Counted from the stretch's first letter, positions 48,154 through 57,344 are shown. The stretch: 64,000 bases of DNA from Pseudoalteromonas sp. OOF1S-7 (GCF_022347765.1 NZ_JAKRFZ010000009.1:62001-126000), one strand, 5' to 3'. Notes: generated from the letters alone by a model not told the origin. Program-made: numbers and translations.

Positions 48154-50154
48154 ATGAACAAAACATTCAGGCTTACCTCGTTAGCCATTGCGCTATCAGC
48201 ACTGTCATCAACCGCGGTCAACGCACAGGAAACCAAACAGTACATTCTTAAGCAAAGCGATTTAGCCATTTTCGCACCACAAACAAGCCGTTTTGCCCGC
48301 GCAGCTATTGCGCAGGATTTTGCCGCTGAGCCTGCTGCAGAAGTACTGTCAAACGACGATAATGGCACTGTGGTTACCATGGAGCTGACCGCAGAGCAGG
48401 TTGCTCAGCTCAAAGCCTCTGGTCAGTACGCCTACATTGAAGAAGACTATGAATACGTGCCTTTCACATCGACCATCAGCGCGGAAGTCTCACCGTATGG
48501 CCTTGCTGAAGTTCAGGCACCGCTTCTGCAAGACACCAATGCTGATCTGTTTAAGGTCTGTGTGATTGATTCAGGCTATGATCTGGGTCACCCGGACCTG
48601 CCACAAAACGCCACCGGCTTTACCGATCTGCCGGGCGGTCTGACCTGGTATCAGGATGGCTCCGGCCACGGTACCCATGTTGCGGGCACCATAGTGGCAT
48701 TGAAAAACGGCCAGGGTGTAGTGGGTGTGCTGCCGAATGATAAAATTGGCGTACATAACGTGCGGGTGTTCGATAATGACGGCAAGCAAGGTCTAACTTC
48801 GCGTATTGCCCGTGCGGTCGATAACTGTGTTGAACATGGCGCTAAAGTCATCAATATGAGTTTGGGTGGAGGTAGCCCCAGTCAGTATTTCCAGGAACGC
48901 CTGCAGGCAGCCTATGACAAAGGCGTATTACTGATAGCGGCAGCCGGTAACGGTGGCGACGCTACTCTGAGCTACCCGGCCAGCTATGATACTGTGGTAT
49001 CGGTTGCCAATATTGACGAAAACCGCGTTAAAAACAGCTCATCTCAGTATAACGCGCAGGTCGAGATGGCCGCACCTGGTACCAACGTGTTGTCAACGGT
49101 ACCGCGCAGTACCGGTGTTGCAGCTGGCGTGACAGCCAATGGGGTCTTTGTCAAAGGCCGCGGCATGACCAACTCAGTTGAAGGCAAAGTCAGCGCCGAG
49201 CTGGTTGATTGTGGCCAGGGCCTGAGCACCTGCGCCGCCACGCAAAGCATCTGTTTAATTGAGCGCGGAGGGGCGTCCTTTAAAGACAAGGCCGCCAATT
49301 GTCAGGCCGGTGGGGGTGTGGCAGCTATCATCTTTAACAATGCCCCGGGTGCCTTTGGGGGCACTTTAGGTGATGGCGCGCACGGCGTAACCATTCCGGT
49401 AATTTCACTGTCTCAGGAGGACGGAACTGCCCTTAAGTCATCCGTTGGCAGCACGGTAGAAGTGCAGCTTGAAGCCATTCTGGATTACGATGAAAAGTCA
49501 GGCACATCAATGGCCAGCCCGCACGTAGCCGGAGTTGCCGCACTGGTCTGGAGCCAGCACCCGAGCTGTAGCAATGTCGATATCCGTAACGCCCTGAATG
49601 CCACTGCCATCGACTTAGGTACAGCAGGTCGTGACCACGAATACGGCCATGGCTTAGTACAGGCCAAAGCGGCATCGGATTATATTGCAGCCAACGGTTG
49701 TAGCGGCACACAGGAAAATCAGCAGCCGGTAGCCAGCTTTACAGCTAGCTGCACCGATCTGGCCTGTCGTTTTGATGCCACAGCCAGCCGCGATCCGGAT
49801 GGCCAGGTTGTTGCCTATGACTGGAATATCGACGGCTTTGCAACCACAGGTGTAAACGTGACCCACGCTTTTGCCAACGCGGGCAGCTATCAGGTCTCAC
49901 TGACGGTAACGGACGATAACGGTGCTACGCACACTGTCACCCAGTCAGTCTCTGTCACAGATGGCAACAACCATACCGGTTGCAGCGGCCTGGAAACCTG
50001 GTCGGCCAGCAAAACATACCGTTCAGGTGATGAAGTTGCCTACAATGGCCACAAATATCACAGCAACTGGTGGAACCGTGGCAAAAATCCGGCACAAAAC
50101 TCCAACGTGGGTAATGCCTGGAAAGTCTGGACTGATTTAGGCGCTTGTAATTAA
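48154..50154 (+). CDS. Secreted subtilase with PA, PKD and chitin-binding domains
   Basis: A 666-aa extracellular serine endopeptidase of family S8. Signal peptide about 1-24, inhibitor propeptide about 28-110. Catalytic Asp near 139 (VIDSGYD), His near 175 (GHGTHVAGT), Ser near 452 (GTSMASPHVAG). A protease-associated insert lies between His and Ser (about 315-430; ICLIERGGASFKDKAANC). PKD domain about 528-600, then a CBM5/12 chitin-binding domain about 608-666 (WSASKTYRSGDEVAYNGHKY; NAWKVWTDLGAC). The binding domain suggests targeting to chitin-protein matrices such as crustacean shell. Monocistronic, with a strong terminator. Confidence 0.95.
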   Translation: MNKTFRLTSLAIALSALSSTAVNAQETKQYILKQSDLAIFAPQTSRFARAAIAQDFAAEPAAEVLSNDDNGTVVTMELTAEQVAQLKASGQYAYIEEDYEYVPFTSTISAEVSPYGLAEVQAPLLQDTNADLFKVCVIDSGYDLGHPDLPQNATGFTDLPGGLTWYQDGSGHGTHVAGTIVALKNGQGVVGVLPNDKIGVHNVRVFDNDGKQGLTSRIARAVDNCVEHGAKVINMSLGGGSPSQYFQERLQAAYDKGVLLIAAAGNGGDATLSYPASYDTVVSVANIDENRVKNSSSQYNAQVEMAAPGTNVLSTVPRSTGVAAGVTANGVFVKGRGMTNSVEGKVSAELVDCGQGLSTCAATQSICLIERGGASFKDKAANCQAGGGVAAIIFNNAPGAFGGTLGDGAHGVTIPVISLSQEDGTALKSSVGSTVEVQLEAILDYDEKSGTSMASPHVAGVAALVWSQHPSCSNVDIRNALNATAIDLGTAGRDHEYGHGLVQAKAASDYIAANGCSGTQENQQPVASFTASCTDLACRFDATASRDPDGQVVAYDWNIDGFATTGVNVTHAFANAGSYQVSLTVTDDNGATHTVTQSVSVTDGNNHTGCSGLETWSASKTYRSGDEVAYNGHKYHSNWWNRGKNPAQNSNVGNAWKVWTDLGACN

Positions 50155-50184
50155 GCCGTCTCCGACAACTTATTGAGAGTAAAC

Positions 50185-50215
50185 AAAAAGGCGACACTGA
50201 GGTGTCGCCTTTTTT
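50185..50215. terminator. Bidirectional Rho-independent terminator
   Basis: AAAAAGGCGACAC, loop TGAG, GTGTCGCCTTTTTT between the subtilase and the convergent HxlR gene. Both strands present a T-tract, and the end of the HxlR coding region overlaps it. Confidence 0.92.
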
Positions 50216-50567
50216 AAGGCTTCTGCCGCTGCTGCCGCTGGCCCCATTCACATAACATATCCAAGATAGGCCTGAGCTCATCAGATAGCCCGGTACTTGT
50301 GTATTCCACTCTCGGTGGTACTTCTGCATACACCTGTCGGGAGACCAACCCGTCGGCTTCCAGCTCTCTCAACTGTTGTGTCAGCATCTTTTGGGTGATC
50401 CTGGGAATACGCTTTTTCAGCTCACCAAAACGCAGCGTGTTGTCACGCAGGTGAAACAGAATGATCACCTTCCACTTGCCGCCGATCACGTTCATGACCG
50501 AGGTCATCGGACAGCCACCTAAATTAATGTCATTTTCTTCTGTGCGTAACGCGTTGTTTTTTGTCAT
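50214..50567 (-). CDS. HxlR-family transcriptional regulator
   Basis: A 117-aa winged-helix repressor/activator. The HxlR core is plain: GGCPMTSVMNVIGGKWKVIILFHL, then RFGELKKRIPRITQKMLTQQLRELEADGLV, then VEYTSTGLSDELRPIL. The Cys in GGCP is at the position that senses oxidants or electrophiles in characterised relatives. It is divergent from the MBL-fold hydrolase gene with a 175-bp shared promoter region, so that gene is its likely target. Confidence 0.92.
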   Translation of the reverse strand: MTKNNALRTEENDINLGGCPMTSVMNVIGGKWKVIILFHLRDNTLRFGELKKRIPRITQKMLTQQLRELEADGLVSRQVYAEVPPRVEYTSTGLSDELRPILDMLCEWGQRQQRQKP

Positions 50568-50742
50568 TGGTTACCCCGGCCATACTAGCTTACAAATTGG
50601 TGCTTACTTGAACTGAGTATATCTGAACTCTATAGTTTCAAAAAGATACCAAGGGCCATTTTGATACTTTTATTAGTTTTAAAGGCACATATTATGCTGA
50701 CTGGCCCTGAGAAACGTAACACGACTGGATCAGGAAACACTC

Positions 50743-51750
50743 ATGACCACATCAAAATATGCTTTATTCGGCGCACTGGCGATGCTTTTAACCACCACCG
50801 CACAGGCCGCCGATTTTATTTACAAACCCGCCTCTGCCACTGAAATAGCAGTGCACCATCAGAAAGTGGCTGGCAGTCACCGCGAACGTTTTGTGAAGCC
50901 TTATGAAGTGCAGCGGCTAAGCCAGAATGTGTACTGGATATCCGTAGCCAACTACAATGTCACGGCAGTGGTAGGCCAGCACAGTGTGCTGCTGATCGAT
51001 GCCCCGCACGGCACAGGCAAGCAATTACTCGCCGCCATTAAATCGTTCACAGATAAACCGCTCAGTGGCATCGTCTATTCCCATGCCCATGCTGATCATG
51101 CGGGCGACTCACGGCTTATCCAAAAAGCACTGGCTGATACCCCCATTGAGATTTACGCCACTGCAGAGGTACGCGATGCGCTGTATTCCCATAAGGTGAC
51201 TGCGCCTGCGCCGGTCACTCAGCTCATTGGCGATACGTTTAAGTTTGAAGGCCACACATTTAAAACATTTAGCAACTTTAACGGCCATACTCAGGACAAC
51301 ACCGCGTTATTAATTCAGGATCAGGGACGCACCATCATTCATGCCATCGATCTGGTCCACCCGGATCAGCTGGAATTTCGCAGCTTTTCGAATGTTGAAG
51401 ACGCCATTGCCTACAAAAACGACATAGATACCCTGATGACTCTGGACTGGGACGTGATGGTCACCGGTCACAGTAATCTGGGCTACAAAGCCGATGTACA
51501 ATTTGTGCAGGACTATATCCGGGATGTGCAAACCTTTATTCATGCGGGCCTGGCCAAAGCCCAGTTCGCCGAGCACTTTAAGGGCGAATCACCATTTAGC
51601 TGGTACGCTGGCTACACCAATGAAATCATTGACTTTGCCCATGCCAAAATGGCAGAAAAATACCGTAAAGGCAGAGAAGAAGAGTTTGATATTGTGGCCA
51701 AATCGCACGTGCGTGTGATGTTTTGGGCGATGTTTGCCCGGGCGCTGTAA
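50743..51750 (+). CDS. Periplasmic MBL-fold metallo-hydrolase
   Basis: A 335-aa exported enzyme. Signal peptide about 1-22 (MLLTTTAQAAD). The MBL core has the metal motif SHAHADHAGD (HxHxDH, His near 112), the second His in NGHTQDN near 187 and DLVHPD near 206. Substrate class is unknown; members include lactonases, beta-lactamases and sulfatases. Divergent from an HxlR regulator, which suggests inducible expression against a chemical stress. Confidence 0.88.
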   Translation: MTTSKYALFGALAMLLTTTAQAADFIYKPASATEIAVHHQKVAGSHRERFVKPYEVQRLSQNVYWISVANYNVTAVVGQHSVLLIDAPHGTGKQLLAAIKSFTDKPLSGIVYSHAHADHAGDSRLIQKALADTPIEIYATAEVRDALYSHKVTAPAPVTQLIGDTFKFEGHTFKTFSNFNGHTQDNTALLIQDQGRTIIHAIDLVHPDQLEFRSFSNVEDAIAYKNDIDTLMTLDWDVMVTGHSNLGYKADVQFVQDYIRDVQTFIHAGLAKAQFAEHFKGESPFSWYAGYTNEIIDFAHAKMAEKYRKGREEEFDIVAKSHVRVMFWAMFARAL

Positions 51751-51764
51751 TACCGCCGGTGTGT

Positions 51765-51782
51765 CGGGGGTCCGTGCCCCCG
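51765..51782 (+). terminator. GC-rich hairpin after MBL gene
   Basis: CGGGGG, 6-nt loop, CCCCCG, 15 bp after the stop. No T-tract, so intrinsic termination is uncertain. Confidence 0.4.
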
Positions 51783-51893
51783 CTGACCTTGAAATAAAGC
51801 GTACACACTCCCACTGCCAGCCCCAAAGTTTGCTAGTCAAAGCGCCATTCTTCATCTACTATGTGACTGTATTGACGCATAAATAATAATCAA

Positions 51894-53288
51894 ATGAAAT
51901 CATTCCCGTCGCTCTATTTTACCAACCTGTTTTTGATCGGTGGCACCGGTTTATTGACCACCTACCTGGCACTGTACCTGGGCAAACAAGGGGTCTCCAC
52001 CTTCTGGATAGGTTTGCTGACCTCATTTTATTACCTGGGCCTGTTACTGGGCTCCAAGCTGGGTTATCACCTGATCAAATCGGTGGGGCACATCCGGACC
52101 TTTGCAGCCAGCACCGCGGCGGTCACCGCCTGTGTGGCTGCCCACGGGGTGAGCGATAATATTTATCTGTGGCTGGCACTGCGCTTATTTGTCGGGCTCG
52201 GGATGATGTGTAATTACATGGTGCTGGAAAGCTGGCTGAATGAACAGGCTGCTCCTGAATCCCGTGGCCGGGTGTTCTCATTTTATATGATCACCTCTTA
52301 TCTGGGCATGGTGGCAGGGCAATATGCACTGTCGCACTTTCCGGATCTGGGCTACGCACCTTTGTTTTTGGTCTGTATGGCGCTGTCGGTCGGGATCATC
52401 CCGATTTCAACCACCCGCCGGATCCACCCCAAACCGCTCAAACCCATTCAGGTCAGCCTGTTCGGATACATGAAGAAAATTCCTCAGTCACTGACCGCCG
52501 TGCTGTTTGCCGGGATCATTAATGGCAGCTTTTATGGCCTTGCGCCGACCTTCGCACATTCATCGGGCTTCAATGCAGAAGAGATCGCGCTGTTTATGTC
52601 GATCACTATTTTTGCCGGGTTGCTGGCACAGTGGCCAATGGGGGTGATCTCCGACAAAATTCGCCGTAGTGTCCTGCTGCGCAGCAATGCCGTGGCCATT
52701 GGCGTGGTCAGCCTGTTGCTGTGTCTGCTGCCTGCGGCTCAGCAAACCGCCTATGTACTGAGTTTTATCTTTGGCTTATTTGCTTTCACTTTATATCCGC
52801 TGTCGTCTGCACTGGCTAATTCCCGGGTGGAAGATGAAGATCGGGTGGGCGTTTCCTCGGCCCTGCTGGTTGCATTTGGCGGCGGCGCCGCGTTGGGGTC
52901 GGCCATGAATGCTCAGTTGATGGCGCAGTTTGGACACCAGGCCCTGTATGCCTCCATAGCCCTGCTCACTGTGCTGATGTTTACCCTGCTCACTTACATC
53001 AACTCACGACAAAAAGCCGAACAGCCTGAACCCAGTGATTACGTGGTGGGTACGTCCGATGTGACTAATTCGCCGCTGGCCGCCACCATGGATCCGCGGA
53101 TTGAAGAAACCACAGCCCACGAGCAAATGCTGGTTGTGGATGAAGATGAGGTTGGCGACACCCAACCCCGGGATTATGATCCTCAGGACCATGAAGCGGA
53201 TGAGGTACCCTTCGAGGAAACACTGCCAGATTGCCCAACCGGGGGCGATGATGGCCAAAAAGAAGCGCGCCCACACGACGCCCGATAA
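51894..53288 (+). CDS. MFS transporter (YcaD-like) with acidic tail
   Basis: A 464-aa inner-membrane transporter with about 12 transmembrane helices and the MFS loop motif GVISDKIRRSVLLR between helices 8 and 9, plus LESWLNEQAAPESRGRVFSFYM, which matches the YcaD-type subgroup. The last 85 residues are hydrophilic and acidic (DEDEVGDTQP; DHEADEVPFEETLP), an uncommon extension. Substrate unknown. Convergent with the epimerase gene. Confidence 0.88.
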   Translation: MKSFPSLYFTNLFLIGGTGLLTTYLALYLGKQGVSTFWIGLLTSFYYLGLLLGSKLGYHLIKSVGHIRTFAASTAAVTACVAAHGVSDNIYLWLALRLFVGLGMMCNYMVLESWLNEQAAPESRGRVFSFYMITSYLGMVAGQYALSHFPDLGYAPLFLVCMALSVGIIPISTTRRIHPKPLKPIQVSLFGYMKKIPQSLTAVLFAGIINGSFYGLAPTFAHSSGFNAEEIALFMSITIFAGLLAQWPMGVISDKIRRSVLLRSNAVAIGVVSLLLCLLPAAQQTAYVLSFIFGLFAFTLYPLSSALANSRVEDEDRVGVSSALLVAFGGGAALGSAMNAQLMAQFGHQALYASIALLTVLMFTLLTYINSRQKAEQPEPSDYVVGTSDVTNSPLAATMDPRIEETTAHEQMLVVDEDEVGDTQPRDYDPQDHEADEVPFEETLPDCPTGGDDGQKEARPHDAR

Positions 53289-53303
53289 AAGACAATTAAC
53301 GAC

Positions 53304-53326
53304 GTGAGGCCATTTTTACGCCTCAC
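53304..53326. terminator. Convergent hairpin
   Basis: GTGAGGC, 9-nt loop, GCCTCAC between the MFS gene and the leftward epimerase gene. A poly-T in the loop but not at the 3' end makes it a weak terminator candidate. Confidence 0.45.
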
Positions 53327-53353
53327 TGAACTTGCAGGGACTGATAGCGTCTC

Positions 53354-54211
53354 TTAACCCAGGTTTAAAAAAGGTCTGGGTTGCCAGCCTAGCTCGCAGA
53401 TGGCTTTGTCGCTTGAGAACACCTGCCGCAGTGCATAGCCTTCGGTCCAGGTGCCATATATTTGCGCCCACTGCGCCGCTTGTCTGCACACAATCGGTCG
53501 CTCAGACAATGTCTGTAATAAGCTTGCCAGCGGAGCGCTTGGCTCTGCCGATCCTATGTACTCTTCACCTTGCTTGCCGCGCTCAAGTACCAGGCGATAC
53601 AGCTCGGCCAGGTTAGTGCGCTCAACCAGTGGCCAGGTTTGCGTTTCGTCCGCCGGTAACACGGGGTGGCCACAGCGCTCTATTTCCCAGCTCAGGATGG
53701 GCGGCAAATAGTGTTCTTCCTCACACACTACATTGACCGGGCTGACAACGCGTAAGTCGATGTTTTCTTTGTCCGATAACCAGGCGATATTATCCAGCAT
53801 CCACTGAAAATCGGCCACTGAGTGCTTTGGTGTGGTTTCGGTGATCACCGCATCATGGCTGCCATAGGCCCAGCACCCAGCGGTATATACAAGTATAAGT
53901 GGCGCAGTACGTGTTAAGGCATACTCAGCCACAGCCTGCATCAGCGTCGCATCCACCTCGCCCATATTGTCATCAAAGGTACAGGCGGTATGGATAAACG
54001 CATCGCAGCTTGTAAGCTCGCTGAGCCAAGATTGCGGCTCGGTCAGTGATCCGGTTACTGCCGTTGCGCCCAGTTGCCCGGCTTTGTCGGCACTTTTTGC
54101 ATTTCTGCATAACACCTTGACCTGATAACCATGTGTGACCAGTTCCCGCACTATGGCACTGCCTATATTGCCGGTTCCGCCAGTCACAAATACCGATTTG
54201 TGTATGCTCAT
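53354..54211 (-). CDS. NAD(P)-dependent epimerase/dehydratase-like protein
   Basis: A 285-aa extended short-chain dehydrogenase with Rossmann motif VTGGTGNIGSAIV (GxxGxxG) near residue 11. The atypical family has no obvious YxxxK pair in the expected place (residues about 110-130 read YTAGCWAYGSHDA), so catalysis is uncertain; NmrA-like sensor function is also possible. Lies between the MFS gene and a membrane protein gene on the minus strand. Confidence 0.8.
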   Translation of the reverse strand: MSIHKSVFVTGGTGNIGSAIVRELVTHGYQVKVLCRNAKSADKAGQLGATAVTGSLTEPQSWLSELTSCDAFIHTACTFDDNMGEVDATLMQAVAEYALTRTAPLILVYTAGCWAYGSHDAVITETTPKHSVADFQWMLDNIAWLSDKENIDLRVVSPVNVVCEEEHYLPPILSWEIERCGHPVLPADETQTWPLVERTNLAELYRLVLERGKQGEEYIGSAEPSAPLASLLQTLSERPIVCRQAAQWAQIYGTWTEGYALRQVFSSDKAICELGWQPRPFLNLG

Positions 54212-54312
54212 CTGTTTCTCCTTTCAGATTTAAAAACATACAACCACAGTAGCGTAATATGTACCTAAATTTCTACACTTTCGTCTTGGTTAAAGCGCCC
54301 CACGGCGTCTAT

Positions 54313-54918
54313 TCACGCCACCTGAGATCCGACCACCGTATCAGAGCGAATTACCCGGCTGGCCCACACAAACGCCAGCGCAAGTAACCCATTGGTATAA
54401 AAGTCCAGCGATAACCCCATTTCTGCCCCATACAGCATGCCCACCAGTAGCATCAGGCTCCAGCATACAACGGGGATAGACAAAGCCAGGCCCAGAGCAC
54501 GCGAGGCAGGATCCCGCAGGCAGGCAATCGCATTGCAAATAAAGGCACCGACCATCGCAATCATAAATACGCCTATCAGCGCCTGCATGCCAACACCTCT
54601 GGTGGCATCGCCCAGCAGCGCACTGGCGATCACCCAGCAGGCGCCAATGCTCAGCGCGACCAATGACGACAGAGCAAACCCGGCGCCCCACTTAGCCAGT
54701 CTGGGTGTATGCAACACAATACGCGGATACAGTGCATATAAGCCCAGCACACTCGCGCCCAAGCCAATGATCGCCGGAATTGCGGGCCACAAAATAGAAA
54801 GCTGGTATCCGGAAAAGTGGCGTGCCCATAAACACAGGGTGTTGATCAGCATGCAACCTCCTGCCATCAGAAAAAATCGGGCATCCCATTGTTTAGTTGT
54901 GTGGTCAGTGTTTTTCAT
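54313..54918 (-). CDS. Six-helix integral membrane protein
   Basis: A 201-aa protein, hydrophobic throughout, with about six predicted transmembrane helices (about 15-35, 42-62, 75-98, 105-130, 138-160, 168-190). No family recognised and no enzymatic motif visible. The gene lies 101 bp from the epimerase on the same strand, so they may share a transcript. Confidence 0.65.
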   Translation of the reverse strand: MKNTDHTTKQWDARFFLMAGGCMLINTLCLWARHFSGYQLSILWPAIPAIIGLGASVLGLYALYPRIVLHTPRLAKWGAGFALSSLVALSIGACWVIASALLGDATRGVGMQALIGVFMIAMVGAFICNAIACLRDPASRALGLALSIPVVCWSLMLLVGMLYGAEMGLSLDFYTNGLLALAFVWASRVIRSDTVVGSQVA

Positions 54919-55271
54919 TGTTTTCCTCGTATTAGGTCCATGAACTGGTGAGGGTAAACAATGCAGATAAAATGTGCTTATGTCGTTTGAATGGGCCCGT
55001 TCGAACTTTTTATTTTAAATATTTTCATGACGTTACACCACTTTCTTCATCCTCTTTTATCTCTGGGGCTTTTCTGCGGTGCTTGTCAGGGCGCAATACG
55101 ATGCGCCATAACGCACGCTTTCCCACCCTGATTGTCACAGCCTATGTGCGACATGGGTTACCAAAAAGTGCCCTGGTAAGTAATTGGTGCCTTCTTGCAA
55201 AGGTAGTTACTAATAATTACCATGGTTACCAGATGAGACTTAAACCTGAATTTACAACTAAGGAGCACCCC
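54919..55271. other. Promoter region of SnoaL-like gene
   Basis: A 350-bp divergent interval. The right third contains a cluster of TTACCA/TGGTAA half-sites (listed separately). No gene with a good ribosome-binding site seen before 55272. Confidence 0.5.
55158..55231. promoter_or_regulatory. Cluster of TTACCA/TGGTAA half-sites
   Basis: TTACCA at 55158, TGGTAA at 55174, TTACCA at 55217 and TTACCA at 55226, within 75 bp and 40 bp upstream of the start of the SnoaL-like gene. Arrangement suggests a multi-site operator; the regulator is not identified. Confidence 0.35.
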
Positions 55272-55814
55272 ATGTTGAAAACCCTAAGCGCAGCATTACT
55301 TTTACTGGTCAGTACCGTGACATTTGCCGCTGGCAAAGACGCCCCTAAAATCCACTTTGATCAATTAAAAAAACCAAGCTGGAGCGAGCAGGAATTAAGC
55401 AATGCACGCCTGGTCACCGACTTTGTGCAAAACCTGATGAACAACCACAACTTTGACTATGTGCTAAAACACTACAACGACAGCGCCTACGTGCAGCACA
55501 ACCGAAACTTACCGGATAAAATTCCCGGTCTGGTCGGCTTTTTACAAGAGTTTGTAGAGGATTACCCAGACTACAGCTATGACGTAAAACACATCTACGC
55601 CGACGGCGACTTCGTGATTTTTCACTCTCACGCCACGCTGGATAAAGATCACCGCGGCAATGACCAAAAAGGCATGAACATCATCGACACCTGGCGCATC
55701 GAAGACGGCCGCATTGTAGAACACTGGGACTCAATCCAGGCCCTGGACCTGTCGATGCGCCTGTACTCACTTTTCAGCGGTGGCGATATTCAAAATGATA
55801 ATGGCGTGTTTTGA
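55272..55814 (+). CDS. Exported SnoaL-like protein
   Basis: 180 aa from ATG 55272, which has AAGGAG 7 nt upstream and begins with a signal peptide (TLSAALLLLVSTVTFAAG). The mature part is a SnoaL-like NTF2 fold: YNDSAYVQHNRNLPDKIPGLVGFL, VKHIYADGDFVIFHSHAT and IDTWRIEDGRIVEHWDSIQ. Members annotated as predicted SnoaL-like aldol-condensation enzymes; substrate unknown. Upstream sequence back to 54948 is open in frame but has no start features. Confidence 0.85.
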   Translation: MLKTLSAALLLLVSTVTFAAGKDAPKIHFDQLKKPSWSEQELSNARLVTDFVQNLMNNHNFDYVLKHYNDSAYVQHNRNLPDKIPGLVGFLQEFVEDYPDYSYDVKHIYADGDFVIFHSHATLDKDHRGNDQKGMNIIDTWRIEDGRIVEHWDSIQALDLSMRLYSLFSGGDIQNDNGVF

Positions 55815-56026
55815 AGTGGTGAGTGTGGAGTGAGCACAGTCGTCTTTTGCCAACTTTAACATTCAGAGTGAAATGACACGGCTCAACTGCAATATCGAGT
55901 CAAATTAGGACAGTATTTGGCCTTGAATCTAATGATTTAGACGCTACAATCCATCGTAACAATACCCCTCCCGCTTCTCATTGGAACAGCGCACCGCGAG
56001 GGGTTACTCGTTTATGGGGTATAGAA

Positions 56027-56409
56027 ATGCGCAACAGCCCTAAGGTCCGGTATAGCAAGCCTCCAACTACTTACCACGCCCAGATTAGGCAACTCCAGGC
56101 CCGAGGGTTAAACGTTGAAGACACTCAGCACATCATGCCAGGCTCTGGAACCGAGATTTTACCAAAACCATGATGCTCCCTAAAAAAGGGCCCGATGTAT
56201 TACGGCAATCGTTGCATCTTCTTCCAGATAGCGATAGACGCCTTCGCAAGCTCTACAACACTCTCACAATGACCGCAAACTTGATGGATATAATAGCGCC
56301 AGGCAACCAGTGGAAACTCAGGCTGAAACATTTAATAAGCAAGCATAACATTGATACAGCCAAAATGGGTTTTCCTGATAACTGGCAAGAAAGGCCAATA
56401 TGGTGCTAG
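56027..56409 (+). pseudogene. Abi_2 (AbiD/AbiF) family abortive-infection remnant
   Basis: From ATG 56027 the frame reads VRYSKPPTTYHAQIRQLQ and ARGLNVEDTQ, the N-terminus of Abi_2-family proteins, then stops at 56171-56173. A second frame (from 56170) gives LRKLYNTLTMTANLMDIIAP, then GNQWKLRLKHLISKHNIDTA and KMGFPDNWQERPIW, the family C-terminus. About 170 central residues, including the RX4-6H region, are missing. Full-length members are about 300 aa and act in phage exclusion. The gene is dead by internal deletion and frameshift. Confidence 0.8.
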
Positions 56410-56534
56410 CCATAGAAGTACCCTATGCGTAATAGCACGACATTTCTTTCGTGCGGAGAGTTCAGCCAAAATGCTTTTGCTGCAAGCGCTCAATTACAGC
56501 CTTCACCAAAAGGCATAACGCAGCCAAAGATCAC

Positions 56535-56567
56535 AAAAAAACCGCTCTAAATGACAGAGCGGTTTTT
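56535..56567. terminator. Bidirectional Rho-independent terminator
   Basis: A-rich arm plus CCGCTCT, 7-nt loop, AGAGCGG and five Ts. It serves the leftward membrane-protein gene ending at 56596 and could stop readthrough from the Abi remnant. Confidence 0.9.
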
Positions 56568-56595
56568 ACTATGTAATTAACTAAGCTGAATTTAG

Positions 56596-57168
56596 CTACT
56601 GTCGCTGACCGTCTTCCATCTTATCTTGTGAATAAAACCCGCGTACCGCATCTATCGTTAAAGACAGAATAGTCAGAACAGCTAATAGCGTAAGCACCAG
56701 CTTGATGGGTTCGTAGGCGTTGTAAATAAACATGGGGTTGAACTCGGTGAATAACCTGATTTCACGCTCTATCAGTGCCGCCATATTAACCACAACAGAC
56801 ACAGATAAAATCAGCACATACATCAGCTCGTTCGAGGTCATCTTAAAGTTAGACAGGCAGTCTTTGGCAAACTGGCTCAACATGCCCAGCCTGAGCCCAG
56901 CTATGGCCGAAGCCAAAGCGTGACGTTTTATAATCAACAGGATAAGCGCCGCATCCTGCACACTCATAATCAGGTAGAACCACCCCTCGGTCGTCAGTGC
57001 CCAGCCATATATTAATATGCTAACAGTTCTGGCGATAAGAATACTGCACGCTACCCACCTGACATTTGGGCTATTACGACTGGCAAAAACGGCAATAACG
57101 AGCGAAAACCATATGAAAATATTCATCAAATGATTATGGTCTACAGCTATTTGAGATAAAACGTCCAT
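56596..57168 (-). CDS. Multi-pass membrane protein of second small-peptide cassette
   Basis: A 190-aa protein with about five transmembrane segments (about 13-30, 38-58, 62-82, 110-130, 150-172). It resembles the 173-aa protein at 2512-3033 in layout and in the stretch NMAALIEREIRLFTEFNPMF followed by IYNAYEP, which lines up with NASIWIEIQLYYYEVLNYPF and IYHHLWSP there. GGA lies 6 nt before the start. It sits 14 bp after the small-peptide gene. Exporter, immunity or sensor function cannot be told apart. Confidence 0.75.
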   Translation of the reverse strand: MDVLSQIAVDHNHLMNIFIWFSLVIAVFASRNSPNVRWVACSILIARTVSILIYGWALTTEGWFYLIMSVQDAALILLIIKRHALASAIAGLRLGMLSQFAKDCLSNFKMTSNELMYVLILSVSVVVNMAALIEREIRLFTEFNPMFIYNAYEPIKLVLTLLAVLTILSLTIDAVRGFYSQDKMEDGQRQ

Positions 57169-57182
57169 ATAAATCCAGGAAA

Positions 57183-57344
57183 TTAGTTAGACTTTTTTTG
57201 CCCTTTCAGGAAAGCAGGGTCGATAGGTGCTACTCTAGGGTCTACCTGACCACCGCCTCCGGCAACGCCACCTGCGCCTGTTACGGCTTTTAAACTCAGA
57301 GCATCAAGTGTAATTAAGTGATTTCTTTTGTTTATGGTCTTCAT
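57183..57344 (-). CDS. Small glycine-rich PRVAP peptide
   Basis: 53 aa from ATG 57344, chosen because AAGGA lies 6 nt upstream. Sequence begins MKTINKRNHLITLDALSLKA, then VTGAGGVAGGGG, QVDPRVAPID and a basic end (KGQKKSN). The LDALSLKAVTGAGG segment looks like a bacteriocin-type double-glycine leader (LSxxELxxVxGG). PRVAP is shared with the peptide at 3235-3369. The gene lies between the XRE regulator gene and the membrane-protein gene. No peptidase-transporter gene is nearby. Confidence 0.75.
   Translation of the reverse strand: MKTINKRNHLITLDALSLKAVTGAGGVAGGGGQVDPRVAPIDPAFLKGQKKSN

Larger units (their letters stand above)
55815..56595. other. Gap with Abi remnant and terminator
   Basis: Contains the Abi_2 pseudogene at 56027-56409 and the terminator at 56535-56567. 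Nothing else recognisable. Confidence 0.5.

Noticed and set aside
54948-55271. N-terminal extension of the SnoaL-like gene by 108 codons
   Set aside because: The extension precedes a clean signal peptide with its own strong ribosome-binding site at 55272.
56535-56567. Possible attachment site next to the Abi remnant
   Set aside because: The sequence is a plain Rho-independent terminator; no matching direct repeat was found at the other side of the accessory region.
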